From assembly GCA_030280995.1 (NCBI GenBank), contig JASXTE010000001.1, positions 10,511,001-10,575,000 on the forward strand: a stretch of DNA of 64,000 bases, written 5' to 3'. Under the pieces are notes generated by a model that was not told the DNA's origin, made no database searches, and was given only the letters and a program-made list of their open reading frames with translations. The stretch is from Hemileia vastatrix (Eukaryota; Basidiomycota; Pucciniomycetes; Pucciniales; Zaghouaniaceae). Positions 1-12,359 of this stretch are shown here, piece by piece. A program made the position numbers and the translations under genes. How positions within the stretch are numbered: the first letter of the stretch is position 1; every line of letters starts with the position of its first letter.

Positions 1-84
1 AAAGAAATAAAAAAGAAATAAACTTGCTGTGGTGAAAAGAGTTAAAATTTTATTTGGAAAAGTGGGAGGGAGAGAAGAAATATT

Positions 85-284
85 AGGGGGTATCAAAGTT
101 AGAAATCTTCTATTTCAAAAAACCCTTTTTTTCCACCAAATCAACTATGATTATTTTTTTAAATATGCCATACTGTGACCCCAAAAAACCTTTCAACTGA
201 GAATTAATTTCAAGTTTGTGGATTTCTTTTTGTGTTATGAAATGCCTTTTAAATAATTAAAAAAATTTAACTTTTATACCCCCT
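85..284 (+). mobile_element. 200-bp MITE, AGGGGGTATCAAAG family
   Basis: The element opens with AGGGGGTATCAAAGTTAGAA and closes with an inverted terminus (ACTTTTATACCCCCT). It is exactly 200 bp and flanked on both sides by ATT. Its termini match the Harbinger-like elements at 6.5-27 kb, so it is probably a non-autonomous derivative moved by that transposase. It has no coding capacity. Confidence 0.85.
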
Positions 285-296
285 ATTATGTGCATT

Positions 297-1800
297 TTAT
301 TGGAGTGATGTGGGTATTGATGAGCTAAATTATGGTTGATAAAATTGCACAAAAGTAGGAAGTATCTGAACCCATGTTTGAGACCCCAAGTACCAAATCA
401 GTCATGTTTCATAGCATGCTTGTGGGGAATTTTTAAAATAAAACATGCTAGGTGTGTTTGGTAACATTTAAGATCCACTAATAATAATGTTCAATATTTT
501 CATTCTCAACTAAATAAAAATTTTGACAAACATATTCATAGGAAATGTTTAATTACCTATTCCTCCTTTTGATAGTCCAAGCATAGTAACAGAATGCCTT
601 TCTGAGAAAAATAGACATATTTTTCAATAAAAATACAAATCTTAGCATGATTATATTAGGGGGTCTCATGTATTAGAACAAATGCCTTAGGGGCTTCAGC
701 CTCATAGCTCCATTCAAAGATACAGTGATAATTGGAAGATCTGTAGTTAGGTGTTTCAAAAATGAGCTCAGATAATCCCTAATTTTGTTGTAAGATATGG
801 GAGTTTGTGTACCAGGTTAAGGGGAAGGAGTGTGTGAATGGTGTATATGTACCCAAAAAACTCATGTTGAGGTTAAAACATGCCACTTAAGTACAAATAT
901 GGTGGCCAAGTGTACTTCAAATAGAAATGACTTGGTACCAAATTCTAAACATTTTTGAATGATGTATATGCTAATGTTTGAGACACCCTATTATTTAAAA
1001 ATTTCTAATTAGTGTAATTTGACATTTAGATATTCAAGATTTTCTCTTTTTAATTGGGGGTCTCAAAAATGGTAAATTTCAGGCTGAGTTTAAGTACAGA
1101 GATTTGAATAGTTTGATTAGTCAGCTTTCTAGAATATTTTAATGATCCAATATGAATAGAGTTGTGCCAATCCAATTTAGTATTAAAATATAATTTAATA
1201 TAATGGTCTCAGTAGTTTAATCTCACTTATTATAAATAGTTTACGGCTTACAGCTGGTCAAAAAATAGAACTAATAATTTAAAAAAAAATTAAAAAGACT
1301 TTAACAGTACTAATAAATATGTATTTTAATACATTGGTTGAATTTTAAAAAGGTGAAGTAAATAATGTAGAATGATAGCCCAAAAAATCCTCCCTATATA
1401 ACTATAAATCCCTAGTGTCCACTCCTTGTTTCCCAGACCCACTACACTGCTATCCCAAGCCATTACAGCACTCTGAGGATGCTCATCTCCTCATGATGTC
1501 TACTTCAAGCAGGTTCACAGGCCTAGTAGCCAAAGGACTTTCCCCTCACAAAAAAAGGACCATGTCACATGCCAAAATACTAGAATAACACAGGATAATA
1601 CATCAAAATATAGAAATAACCCCAAAACAGAATATATGTGTGTTATCCTTTAAACATACCACTAAAAATTAAAGAAAAGAACCCAAAAAACATCTAAAGT
1701 AGGGAGATTGACAGTAGAGAATAAAACAATTTTCCCATAGAAATTCCCATTTAAAAATACCCAATATCACCTTTAAACCCATTAAGAACCTAAAAAAGGA
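297..1800 (+). repeat. Dispersed non-coding repeat block, paralogous to 56700-57786
   Basis: Short conserved stretches occur in the same order here and at 56.7-57.8 kb. Examples are the 'tttgagaccccaagtaccaaatca' stretch near 378, the 'caggctgag...aag' stretch near 1080, the 'tattaaaatataa' stretch near 1180 and the 'cattaaaaata' like stretch near 1750. Both copies stop at an A/G-rich tract; in the second copy an LTR-like block begins there. It looks like the 3' non-coding part of a retroelement. No open frame is supported. Confidence 0.6.
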
Positions 1801-1818
1801 CATTAAATGTGTAATAAA

Positions 1819-2154
1819 AATAATAATAAAAGATTAGTGGAATTAGTGGACAGAGGGAGGATGGACACAATAGGAGGTTGGACAAGGACAGAGAGACTAG
1901 GTAAAAAAATAAAGATAATTAAAGTGGACAATAATTATAATAAATAAGGGAGAAAGAAATGGATGCATTTCTGAGGAAAAGCACACATACAATCTACCTG
2001 ATAACAATAATAATAAAAGATTAGTGGACTTAGTTGACAGAGGGAGGATGGACATGATAGGAGGTTGGACAAAGACAGAGAGACTAGGGACAAAAATAAA
2101 GATAAGTAAAGTGGAAAATAATAATAATAAATAAGGGAGAAATAAATGGATGCA
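1819..2154. repeat. Direct repeat, two copies of about 149 bp (1819-1967 and 2006-2154)
   Basis: Both copies carry aataataataaaagattag, then a segment rich in gacagagggaggatggaca, then agggagaaa(g/t)aaatggatgca. They are about 90 percent alike by eye and separated by 38 bp. They lie beside the 3' end of the copia remnant and may belong to its LTR. Confidence 0.75.
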
Positions 2155-2289
2155 TAAAGAGAATCAACACCACATCCATTTATAGAATGCTCATAATATT
2201 AATATGTATTAAGGCTAGAGTAGAATTATAAACTAACATATAATATAGACGTTAAATATTATTAGAGTAAGTGATGATATTTAACACCC

Positions 2290-3725
2290 TCCCGTGCTCA
2301 AGACAGCAATGGATTAAGATTAAGTTTATTTACAAATTCATTATGTTTAATATGGGGAAGTGATTTAGTTAAGATATCAGCACATATATCATTGGTTTAA
2401 ACATAATCTATATCTAATTATTTGTTATTAACAAGCTCACGTAACCAACACACACATGTATTAATATGCCTAGTTTGATGGTGATAGAGTGGATTGAGAG
2501 CAAGTTTGATGGCACCTTGATTGTCACCTACCAGTTTGAATTCAGTCAATGGAATTGAGAAGACATTAAAGAGTTCTTTCATCTAAAGTAGGTCTTGACC
2601 ATATTCAGTCACGGAGTAATATTTGGATTTGGAAATAGATAATGAAACAGATTGTTTTTTGCTAGAACACCAACTGAGTAATCCTAGGTGAAAAACTAAG
2701 GTTCCAGATGTAGATTTAGAGTCTTCTGACTTATTTTAGTCAGAGTCGGCATAGCCAGTAAGAACACCTAATTGAGAGTTAGAAACATTACCCAAAGTAA
2801 GACCATAATCTTTGGTTAGCTGAAGATATTGTAAAATATGGAAAAAGCTGTTATTTGTTGATCAGTAGGTTCATTAAGATATTGAGAAAGAGCACTATCT
2901 GTGAATGCTAATTCAGGCCAAGTACAAAGAAATAGGTAGTTAAGTAGTCCTATAGCTCTTCTGTAATTGAAAAGGCTAGTTAGTTTAGTTGTTGAGAACT
3001 TGATGAAATGAAGATTTTGGACAAGAGGAGTAGTAAAAGTTCAACAAGATTCATGATTAAATTCTTTTAAGATATTTTTGATGTATAATTGTTGAGAAAG
3101 TGTGATAGTTCAATTTTATCTGTTTCTGGTGACCTTCATTCCAAGAACCCATTTGAGTTCTCCTTGGTAATCCATTTTAAAATACTTGGGATATTTTATT
3201 TTTGAAATAGTTGACTGCTGGACCTCAAATAATAAGATCATCAACATGTATGAAAACATAACAAGGATTTGTGAGATTCTGATTGAGGAACAAGCAAGGA
3301 TCAGCTTTACTGGCCTTAAAACCAATTTCAGAGAAGAATTTAGCTAATTTATTGTACCAAAAACATGGACTTTGTTTTAGTCCATAAAATGATTTTTTTA
3401 GGTGAAGACAATAATATTTATTTTTTGGAGAATAGCCATTTTTAAATTGTAGATAGAGGTCCTTGTCTGGTTCCCCATGTAGGGATTCTGATTTAACATC
3501 CATTTGATGAATTTCCCAGTCCTTGTAAGCAGTGACACTGAGTAGGAACTTAATTGTTGCAATTCTACCAGTAGGGAAATAAATTTCATTATACTCAATA
3601 CCCTCAATCTGAGAAAATCCTTGTACACAGAGTCTTGCTTTATATTTGACAATATTCCCATCAGAATTGGTCTTTTTCTTGAAGGTTCAAGTAGTACCTA
3701 AAAGATGATTATTAGCCGGAAGTAG
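2290..3725 (-). pseudogene. copia reverse transcriptase / RNase H, broken
   Basis: The RT core is visible at 3225-3503, with YGLKQSPCFWYNKL and then FIHVDDLII, the copia form of the YVDD catalytic box. RNase H follows at about 2290-2770. It carries GDNQGAIKL and NPLYHHQTRHINTC, matching the copia DNQ(A/G)A and H-x-RTKHI motifs. The YADSDW motif has its Trp codon changed to a stop. The fragments lie in several frames, so no full polyprotein can be made. Confidence 0.85.
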
Positions 3726-4043
3726 AGACTCTTCCCCTACCTTATGTTTGAATATACTCAAAAGTTCCGTGTTAATGGCTTTAAACCATTCATCACTTTC
3801 AGATAAATTTAGAGCTTGATAATAATTTTGAGGAGTATCAAATTGAGTGATGGCTAGGCAGGTCATATTGGCTCTTCTTTTACTTGTCAATATGTTGGAG
3901 GCATCAATATCAGAGGAAATCTCTTTAGGTGGTCTAAGATTTTTGTCAATGTAAGTGTAATGCTTGAATTCTGGAAGTTCAGGTGATGAAGTTTCAGGTA
4001 GTGATGAATTAGATTCAGGTTCATTAGGAGTGATTTCAATCAC
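3687..4043 (-). pseudogene. copia polyprotein linker between integrase and RT
   Basis: An open stretch of 118 codons includes TPQNYYQALNLSESDEWF, which resembles the copia segment just before RT (the 'W..A...E' motif preceding the RT domain). The upstream half is Ser/Pro/Glu-rich, as usual for the variable region after integrase. It is part of the decayed element around it. Confidence 0.7.
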
Positions 4044-4149
4044 TGGATCTTCAAATTTAACTGATTTGGAAGCACTAGAAGGAATAAAGTTGGGGTAGAT
4101 TTCTTCTAAATCAGGAAACTGAAGAGTCTCTGTTGATTTTCCATTAGAG

Positions 4150-4880
4150 ATTTTGTGTGAAAAGTTAAAAGTATTGAGAAATTAGACATCATAAGTTATA
4201 ATAATTTTATCTTCAGGAATGGAGTATATTTGATAATTGATATGCCCATCACGATAGCCAAGAAATATTCCTTCTTCTCCACTCCTCTTGAATTTTCCAT
4301 TTTGTTTTGATTTTTGTAAGTGATAAACAATATCTGAGCCAAAAGGATGAAGATTAGTAGGTACTTTGGAATTTTTATTCCAGAGAGCCCATGGATATTT
4401 ATTTGATCCAAGTGATGAAGAGGGAAGGATATTAAGCAGATACATAGCCATGTTAACAGCTTTGGCCCACCATGTCGAATCAAGACCCAATTCAATCAAT
4501 AAGCACTTGGCTTTCTCTACAATAGAGCGCTTACCCCTTTTAGCTATTGGGTTCTTCTGAGGAGAATAAGGAGAAGTGGGTAAATGAATAATACCTTTAT
4601 TTTTAAGATGATCTCACATAGAATAATTGGAAAATTTTCTGCCATTATCAGAGACAATATACTTGATTTTTCGGTCAAGTTGATTTTTGACTAATACTTT
4701 GTATTCCTTAAAATGGTGAAAAGTTTCAGATTTGAGTTCAAGGAAGTAGACATGTCAATAATGTGAATATCCATCCACAATTTGAAGAAAGTACAATTTA
4801 CCACCCCTGGATTCTGGAGTGATTGGTCCACAAGGTTCCATGTGAATAACATTGAGAGGAGATTCAGGTGTTGAAAAAGT
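4150..4880 (-). pseudogene. copia integrase C-terminal half, broken
   Basis: The open part at 4182-4499 has WWAKAVNMAMYLLNILPSS followed by a PFGSDIVYHL and FLGYRDG block. These correspond to the copia integrase motifs 'A..TA.YL.NR.P' and 'FG...Y.....K......G.FLGY'. Residual integrase core similarity continues to about 4880 with in-frame stops. The HHCC zinc domain and the N-terminal part are absent. Confidence 0.8.
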
Positions 4881-4885
4881 TTCAG

Positions 4886-6305
4886 AATATAAATTAATAA
4901 ATTAATTATTTATAAAATTATATTATAAGTTTAATAATAAATTTAACTTATAATGTAATTACAATTTAATTAATAAAATTTATATACTAAATACAACTTA
5001 TCATATATTATTATCCATAAATATTTGGCTCTTTTTGACCCTTAAATTTGTCAGTAAAATTACTAAATAACTTAAAACACTTATTTAATATAATAATATT
5101 AATTTCTCACTTTAAATTAGTTATATTATTAAATTAATTATTTGTTTCAATTAATCTGATTATTAAATTACTTGAAGTAGTTAAAACAGTTAATTAATTT
5201 CTCTTTATACTGAATTAAAATTGATTACATACATTTTGGCGTGAAAAATAATTTTATTTGTTTTAATTAAACCCTTTATATCTTATTGTGATACCTGTTT
5301 AGGTTTTTTTTTCTCAAAGTTCTCAGGCTTCATACTCACTTAGTTACTCATTGTATTAATTACTTGTTATGGGACTTTATGGTGGGAAAAATAGTTATTT
5401 ATTCATGGGTTTAATTTATTGTTTCAAATTTTTCTCTTAATTTTTATGTTTTAATTAATTTCTTTTAGATCTCTTTTTTAACACTATTACTACTTTTGTA
5501 TATACAATTGAGGTTCCTCAGAGGTATCCTTGCCTATAAAAGGGTCTTTGAATTCCCCTTTGGTAGTCATCACTTACATTACTATATTATACAATTTTAA
5601 GCTAATTTTATTACTATTTTTTATGATGCTACAAGTCCTATAAAGAATAATATATAAATAATATCAAGGTTGCTTTAAGTCTATTAGTATTATACTTGGT
5701 ATTTAAGCAGAGACTGAATTTTCTTACTTGATCAATAATATCCATTAAACCAATAGTTATTGCTGTGTTGTTACTCACAATTGTTGTTGCAATTTTCTCT
5801 CTTTTATTAGTTATTCTATTTATTCTATTCCTTTTATTTACCTCCACATTTTATTAGTCTTTCCTTATTTCACTCTTCTCCTTGTTTCCTCCTCTTTTCT
5901 CCTTCTTCTTCTCCCTCTTCTAGACAACTGGCTGATAGAATTGCTCACATCATTATTTCCCATATATATGGTGGGTGTCCCCCAAGACAATAAATGTAAG
6001 GTTATACAATATAAATCAATATTATATCTACACATATTAATTTACAAATTATATTATATACATAAAAAACTATCATGATAATATATTCTATATCATGACA
6101 TAAATTATCATCATATATATAGATATAAAAAATACTATCATCTATGAAATATCATATTTATACATAAAAACATATTATAAACATAAGAGTTATCATATAT
6201 ATTTTGATCATAAATATCATTTTTTTCATATCCATACATATCAATATACATTATAGCTTATATTATATATATTATAGCTTATATTATATATATATTATAT
6301 ATATT
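4886..6305. other. AT-rich stretch without a supported gene
   Basis: The stretch is very AT-rich, with short runs of tata/atat near 6000-6300 and a pyrimidine-rich patch at 5870-5930. The one minus-strand open frame (5638-5847) has no recognisable domain. I see no RNA gene. Confidence 0.6.
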
Positions 6306-6505
6306 AGGGGGTATCAAAGTTAGAAATATTCCATTTCAAAATACCTCTTTTTTCCACCAAATCAACCATGATTATTTTTTGAGGAATGCCATCTTGTGCC
6401 CCAAAAACATCTTTTGACTGAAAATTAATGTCATTCTTGTGGCTTTATTTTTGTGCTGAGAAACACCTTTTAAATAATTACAAATTTTTAACTTTGATAC
6501 CCCCT
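6306..6505 (+). mobile_element. 200-bp MITE, AGGGGGTATCAAAG family
   Basis: It has the same 200-bp length, terminal inverted repeats and ATT duplications (6303-6305, 6506-6508) as the copy at 85-284. Only 21 bp of TA-rich DNA separate it from the next element of the same family. Confidence 0.9.
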
Positions 6506-7189
6506 ATTATATATATTATATATATTAGGGGGTATCAATGTTCAGGAATCAGCAATTAAATTAATTGTGAATAAAAATCCTTATACCCCAATTATCTTCT
6601 GCAATTATTTTTGCTAATAATTGGGTTATTAGACACTTTACGTGTCAATCTTCACATCTTATCTGACATTTTTCTACTCAATTTTTCATAACCACAACTT
6701 GGCCATCTATTCTTCCTTACCTTGTCAAGTCTGTTTGCTCATCTACACTCACCCACAACTCTAAATAAAAATTTTTTTTGCTTTCATTTCTGCTGGAGTT
6801 CATGCACCTGCCTCTCTTTGGCCTTTCATCTCCTTGGTTTTCTCAGTGGCAACTTCCTCCAAGAAAAATTTAAAAAATATGGGCTCAGCCAATTTTTCAA
6901 GTGTTAAAAGTGATGGAACTGTCAGAAGAGTAGTTGGCTGACAGAGGAGAGGTGTAGTTTCTGGGGATGAAGTTGTTGTTGTGGAGCTGTGTGTGGTGTT
7001 CTGGTTTCTTCTTGGGGTTCTCTGGCAGGTCTCTTAGAAATATGGTAAATTTTGGTGCTTTTGGACTTTGGAAGGGTGGATTTCATTGCTCTGGGAGCAG
7101 TAGGAGGTATTTGGGTTGAGTTGTTGTTGTTTTCTGGATGAATTTGGCTATTTTCTGGCCGTTTTTGGAGGTTTTGGCCCTGATTTTCA

Positions 7190-7226
7190 CTGTTTGGTGA
7201 GGCGGCCCGCCTGCCTCACCAAACAG
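7190..7226. repeat. Perfect 14-bp-arm hairpin
   Basis: The arms CTGTTTGGTGAGGC and GCCTCACCAAACAG flank a 9-base GC-rich loop. It is striking in an AT-rich context and directly abuts the minisatellite. Confidence 0.9.
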
Positions 7227-7228
7227 TC

Positions 7229-7474
7229 AACTTAGACAAATTTCCGAGTGGTGAGAGTAAATCACACAAATTTTTGAGTGTTGCAAGTGACTTAGACACA
7301 TTTCCAAGTGGTGAGAGTGAATCAGAAAAATTTTTGAGGGTTGCGAGTGACTTGGACAAAGTTACAAATGGTGAGGGTGACTCAGACAAAATTTTGAGTG
7401 TTGTGAGTGACTTAGACAAATTTACAAGTGGTGAGAGTGACTTGGACCAATCTTTGAGTGAGGTGTGCAGATAA
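7229..7474 (+). repeat. 60-bp minisatellite, about four copies, open in one frame
   Basis: The repeated unit begins gtgacttagacaaattt and includes agtggtgagagtga, then tttttgagtgttg. Each 60-bp unit is itself a degenerate pair of 30-bp units. On the plus strand, frame 7274-7474 stays open and gives a 20-residue periodic peptide (pattern VASDLD...SGES). Whether it is translated is unknown; the period is a multiple of three, so an open frame is expected by chance expansion. Confidence 0.8.
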
Positions 7475-7653
7475 AAATTTTATTTTAGGGCTTAAGAACA
7501 GAAATTTAGGTGTGTTATACTCCAGAAAGACATAAGGTTAGGATACGTGATTTGAAACCTTTTGCATTGCTCATGGATGTGATGAGTTTGGGATCAGTAA
7601 TTAGGAATGGAAATTGGGGTATAAGAAGCGGGATAATGTATTATTGTGCATTC

Positions 7654-7685
7654 CTTATCCACTAGCCCCAGGGCTAATGGATAAG
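7654..7685. repeat. Subterminal palindrome of the Harbinger-like family
   Basis: CTTATCCACTAGCCC is followed by an inverted copy (one mismatch here). The same 32-bp palindrome is found at 26892-26923, 27019-27050 and 27146-27177, each about 85-115 bp inside a right terminus. Its conservation suggests a binding site for the element's Myb-like protein or transposase (inference). Confidence 0.85.
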
Positions 7686-8254
7686 AATTTTCCGCAATTA
7701 ATAATGCTGGATCTGGGAAAAAAAAATTCCTTATCCCTAATTATGGATCCCAGAACATTGATACCCCCTATTATATATATATTATATATATGATATATAT
7801 TATTTAAATATTAGGGGGTATCAATGTTCAGGGATTCACAATTAATTTAATTGCGGAAAATAATCTGCATACCCCAATTATCTTCCGCAATTATTTTTGC
7901 TAATAACTGGGTTATTAGACACTTTATGTGTCAATTTTCACCTCTTATCTGACATTTTTTTACTCAATTTTTCATAACCACATCTTGGAAAACTTTCAGT
8001 CATAACCACATCTTCACCTACATTTTGCCATAATCACATCTTGGACTACTCTCTGGATATGCCTTCCACCTTGCTGTGCACTCCCATTCTCATCCCATCC
8101 TGTTCATTCTATCCGCTCAGAACCCCTCACCATCTCATCTGCTTGTTTCTTCTCCTTTTCATCTTGCTATCTCATATGCTTGTTTCTGCTCCTTTTCATC
8201 TCTCTATCTCATCTGCTTGTTTCTGCTCCTTTTCATCTTCATTTATATTTTAAC

Positions 8255-9659
8255 ATGCCTCGTTGTCCTAGATCTTCTCAAAGGCAGCCATCACCCAGTT
8301 GTTCTTCAAATCCCACTACTCCCTCTTTCCCCCTCTCAGCCAAGAAATCTAAGACTGTTCAATTAAAAAAAGATGATCATCTCATTCTTATCAACTGTCT
8401 GAAAACCAAATCTAACTATGATTCTTCTTTTGGTACTGAGTATGCAACTAAAGTAGGAAAGCCCCCATAATCAAAAGTTAATGGCTATCTTCTAATGGAA
8501 AATGAATTACAGAATAAGACCAAGGGAAGGATTGATCTTTTGCCTAAACAGATTTCTGAATGCTTCAAGCATTACCAAGCCAAATACAAGAAGGCAAAGG
8601 CTCTTTCATCTTCCACTGGTTTTGGGGTTACCGACATCAATATAACTAAGGGTATCAAATCCATAGATGATAAACTTGAATCTTTATGTCCTTACTTTAA
8701 AGAGATGGATGCAATTTTTGGAAAGTGAGCCAATGTTAATCTTGTAAACATGTTGGATGGAGAAGATGCTATCTCCAAACATGATGTTGAAGCAATTCTT
8801 TTCCCATCCTATTCCTCCACTCAAGCCTCCCCTCATTTGAATTAGACAAATCTAGATAGCTTTTCTGTATATCCTATTGGTGATTTAACCCAACCAAATC
8901 TAACTCAGGTCTGTTTATTTTTTCTTTTATCTTATCAATTCTATTTTTTTACTTACTTATCTTTTTCTTATTTCTTAAAAGGCTGAGGAAAAAACACAGG
9001 ATCCTCAATCAACTGAGTCTGAAGGCAGTGACAATGATGAGGAGGAAAATATGACCTTGAACAAGAAGCGTAGGGCTTCAAGTAGTCTAAATTTCCACTC
9101 CCAAAGAAGAAAAAAAAGTGATACTTCATCACAAACCCCTTTTTTTTCTATGGAAATATTTTTAGACAAACGTGATGCTGGTATGTGATACCATACCTCT
9201 TATTACTTTACTCTACTATTCTTCCACTTTATATTAATTTTTATTATCACTCTAGAATATGTAGAAATTTCTAAAGAGACTCTAAGCTTTGAAAAGAAGA
9301 AATATGAGCTCTCTTTAAGGAGGGATGATAGGCTACAAGATTTTGAAGAGAGGAAGTACGAGCTCCCTTTACGGAAGGATGATTGGGCCCAAGATTTGGA
9401 GGAGAGGAAGTATGGGCTCTCTTTAAGGAAGGATGATTGGGCCCAAGATTTGGAGGAGAAGAAGTTTGAGTTAACTCTAAGTATTGAAAAATCATAAAAA
9501 GAGGAGAAAACACTCAAACATCAACACCTATTATAGCAGATGAAATATAATTTTGATCATGAAGAAAATTCCAAAAAGAAAGATTTCTTGATAGAATGTG
9601 TAAAAGCTAATAAATCTGTTGAGGAAATTGAATTTTTAAAGAAATTGTTGGATGACTAG
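8255..9659 (+). pseudogene. Myb/SANT-like accessory protein of Harbinger element, decayed
   Basis: It aligns end to end with the intact gene at 21140-22537. Exon 1 is 8255-8908, exon 2 8982-9180 and exon 3 9256-9659, with the same GT..AG positions. Premature stops lie in exon 1 (near 8467, 8726 and 8842) and exon 3 (near 9497 and 9532). The coiled, charged 18-residue repeats in exon 3 are still recognisable. In characterised Harbinger systems the Myb-like partner binds DNA and helps the transposase; this copy cannot make the full protein. Confidence 0.85.
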
Positions 9660-9819
9660 TTTGTTTTATTTCTCTCCCACTTCAACTGTTCATATTTATT
9701 TGTACATAAAATTTACAATAATTTACTGTTTTTCATTACTCTATCAATCATTACTTGAATTTTTGTATTTTAATGTTAAATATTCTTTTTTTAAATAAAA
9801 TTTTCATGTCTCCTTTGAA

Positions 9820-10242
9820 AATTTGATGATCCCCCACCCCTGGAATTTTTTGAAGTAAGGGGTGGGTATCACCAAAATTCTTTCATGTCATGAATCTTGA
9901 AAGTCTTATATGAAACTTTGGCTTTACTACCCCATGAATTTTACTGGTATCCCCAAAATTCTTACATGTCAAGAATTTCATAAGTCTTATAAGAAATTTT
10001 GGAAATACCCCCCCTGGATTTTATTGAAGTAAGGGACGGGTATCACCAAAAACATTTCACCAAAATATTGACAAGCCAAAAAATTTACATGTTACATTTG
10101 AAAATTTGGAAATACCCCCCCTACAGTTTACTGAAGCAAGGGGTGGGTATCACCAAAATTTTTACAAGTCTTCCATTTTGAATGTCAGATTTGAAAATTT
10201 GGCAATACCCCCCCCCCTGCATTTTATTGAAGTAAGGAGTGG
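9820..10242 (+). repeat. Tandem repeats of about 85-110 bp, about five copies
   Basis: Each unit contains a C-rich block (ccccccctggatttta), then ttgaagtaagggrygggtatcacc, then a T/A-rich spacer with ttacaagtc and ending gaaaatttgg. The C-rich block and the G-rich block can pair, so each unit is a potential hairpin. The array follows the Myb-like gene in copies 1 and 3. Related motifs recur at about 51080-51210 and 55700-55830. Confidence 0.8.
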
Positions 10243-10623
10243 AAGTCATCTAAATTTAATATAATTACATAAATTATTAAATAAATATTTAATATATATC
10301 AATTTCTCTATTTTAAAGTAATGAAAATTCCTCAAGCCAAAATGCAGATCAAATCTAGAAACAAAAGTTTGGGACGTTCAACAGGTATAGGCTAGAGGAA
10401 CCCCATGAAACAAATAAATGTTATCATGATTACCTGCTATACAACCAAAGGTTGTTGGCTAATCACTTTATTTGAGCAAATTGATATATAAAAAATATTT
10501 ATTAAAAATTTATGAAAAAATATAAAATTTTTGATGACAACTCTAATCCCCATACTTTTTGGATCTAGATAAAGTTTTTTTAAATCAATTAAATTTACCT
10601 TCTTTCTTTACCTTTTTGATTCT

Positions 10624-11838
10624 TCAAATCAACTTATGACTAACTTGAAATGAGAAACCAAAATGTGTGAAATCTTGACAGGATTCCAAACCAGGAAGAG
10701 CTGTGGTCATTTGATGATTATCCTGAGAAGAATTCCAAATAGTTTTGATGATACCATTTCCCAAACCAAAATCAATGATGCACCGGTGGTCTGGAAAATA
10801 TAAACCATGTCCTTTGATTTTAGCTGGAGATGGTATTGGTTGTCCAGTTATTGGATTTATATATGAGAATATACCAAAAGTAAGAAAATTGGTGTCATTC
10901 CTATTGATATTAATCCTATTGTGGAATCCAGAATGAGTGATAATAACATTATAAAATAAAAGATATTTGTGGGTTATATCTTAACATTCAGAGTCACACC
11001 AATTCGGTATTCCAACTTTGGTTGCAAGTTCATGATTTTTTTCAAATGCTTTATTACAGAGCTTTTTGAGTCAAAGAGCAAGAAAAGAGTTAAAGGAAAG
11101 TAGAGTGTCTCATAAGCAAAAATCTTCATCTTTTTGAGCTTTAGTGATATTCTTGAGCAATGAATATATGCCTATATATTTGAAATAAGTGAAATGATAT
11201 TAAGAATGGAACAAAAATTATTATACATACCAAGAGAATATCCTTTAACAAAACCTGGTCTCCAACCAAATCCAATCATGATACCACCCAACAAATTCAT
11301 ATTCCTTATAGGTAACCAAACCAAAGCCATTTGATAAAGAGTTATGTTAAGATTGGATAGTTGATTAAAAGATTCATCTTTTACACCATCAAATGAATGA
11401 ACTTCCAAAATGAATTGAGCCTTATAAGTATTACTGATAACTGCAACAACTTGATCATCTCCAAATTCGGTTAGATATTTGATACATTCTGGTAATTTTT
11501 TTGGATAATGATTTTTTTATCTACTTTAGTTTTATGAAAAAAAATGTTTGGGATATGATGAAAAAAACTTTCACAGAGAATTTTTTTTTCGGATATCTTT
11601 TCTTCTGATGAGACTGATTATCTTTAATTTTTTTTTGATGATTTAGAAGATGAATTTTTTTTCAGATATCTTTTATTCTGGTGAGACTGATTATCATTAA
11701 TATTTTTGATGATTTAGAAGATAATTGTATTGAAGTTGATTTTGAAGAAGATGATAGAGATGATAAATATGAAGATGATAAAGAGGATAAAGATGAAGAT
11801 GATAGAGAAGTAAGGGGTGAATCTGAATAAGAAGACAT
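10624..11838 (-). pseudogene. Tet-like 2OG-Fe(II) dioxygenase, transposon-borne, decayed
   Basis: Read on the minus strand: a Ser-rich start (MSSYSDSPLTSLSSSS, ATG at 11838), then after a gap in frame FGDDQVVAVISN, ALVWLPIRNMNLLGGIMIGF and RPGFVKGYSLG. A GT..AG intron follows at about 11172-11235. Next come KLCNKAFEKNHELATK, IPNWCDSE, VIITHSGF, IFSYINPITGQPIP and IKGHGLYFPDHRC. This is the Tet-like 2OG-Fe(II) oxygenase family abundant in rust fungi (recognised from memory). Members of the wider TET/JBP superfamily oxidise methylated bases. The Fe-binding H-x-D reads N-x-N here (10903-10911) and several in-frame stops are present, so this copy is dead. Confidence 0.75.
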
Positions 11839-12359
11839 TTTTTTGATCTGAAAAAAATTTAAATGTCAAAAAAAAATTCAACACATTTTTTTAAAAAAAA
11901 AACTCACCAAATAATATCTCTTAAAATAAAATTTAAAGCAAAATTCTTTTTAAAAAAATTAAAAAAAATTTTTAAAACATAAAAAATATAATAATTTTCA
12001 GTAAAAATTTTTTCAAAAAAAAAAATACAAAAGAAAACCTGAAGTTTGGTTATATAAAACCTTCACAGAAAATCCTGACAGAATAATTTTAAAAAAAAAT
12101 AATAAATAAAAAATAAAAATCAGTAAAAGAAAAATCAAAACAAATAAATTAAAAGAAAAAAAAATTAAATTCAGTAAAATTATTTGGAAGAAAAATTAAA
12201 AATTTAAATCAAAACCTTTTTTGTTTTGTAATTTACAGGGAAAGACCTTAACAGAATGTAAAAGATTTTTTTGTAAAATTCTGCCAAAAAAAAAATAAAA
12301 AAATTACAAAAAACAAATTTTTAGTATGTTTTTTAGAAAGTAGGTAACCCCTCTTTAAC
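11839..12359. other. A-rich spacer between Tet-like pseudogene and fold-back
   Basis: The spacer consists of A-rich runs with no gene. A short segment near 12040-12070 (ccttcacagaaaatcctgac) recurs imperfectly nearby. It corresponds to the interval at 17452-17950 in copy 2. Confidence 0.6.

Larger units (their letters stand above)
2281..4885 (-). mobile_element. Ty1/copia remnant (3' half), decayed
   Basis: Read on the minus strand it carries, in order, the integrase C-terminal half, a linker, reverse transcriptase and RNase H, the order expected for Ty1/copia. The internal region ends at a purine tract next to TGTTAA (minus strand, 2286), a plausible start of the 3' LTR. The gag, protease and integrase N-terminal parts are missing. 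At about 4885 the sequence changes abruptly to AT-rich DNA. Many stops and frameshifts show it is dead. Confidence 0.85.
6527..7769 (+). mobile_element. Non-autonomous Harbinger-like element, 1243 bp
   Basis: The left end is AGGGGGTATCAATGTTCAGG and the right end is its inverted partner (CAGAACATTGATACCCCCT), both flanked by ATT. The terminal 100-160 bp on each side match the ends of the large Harbinger elements downstream. The interior is unrelated to Myb, Tet-like or transposase genes; it holds a GC-rich hairpin and a 60-bp minisatellite. It also contains the uninterrupted subterminal site (about 7632-7655) that serves as the insertion target in copies 2 and 2b. Confidence 0.85.
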
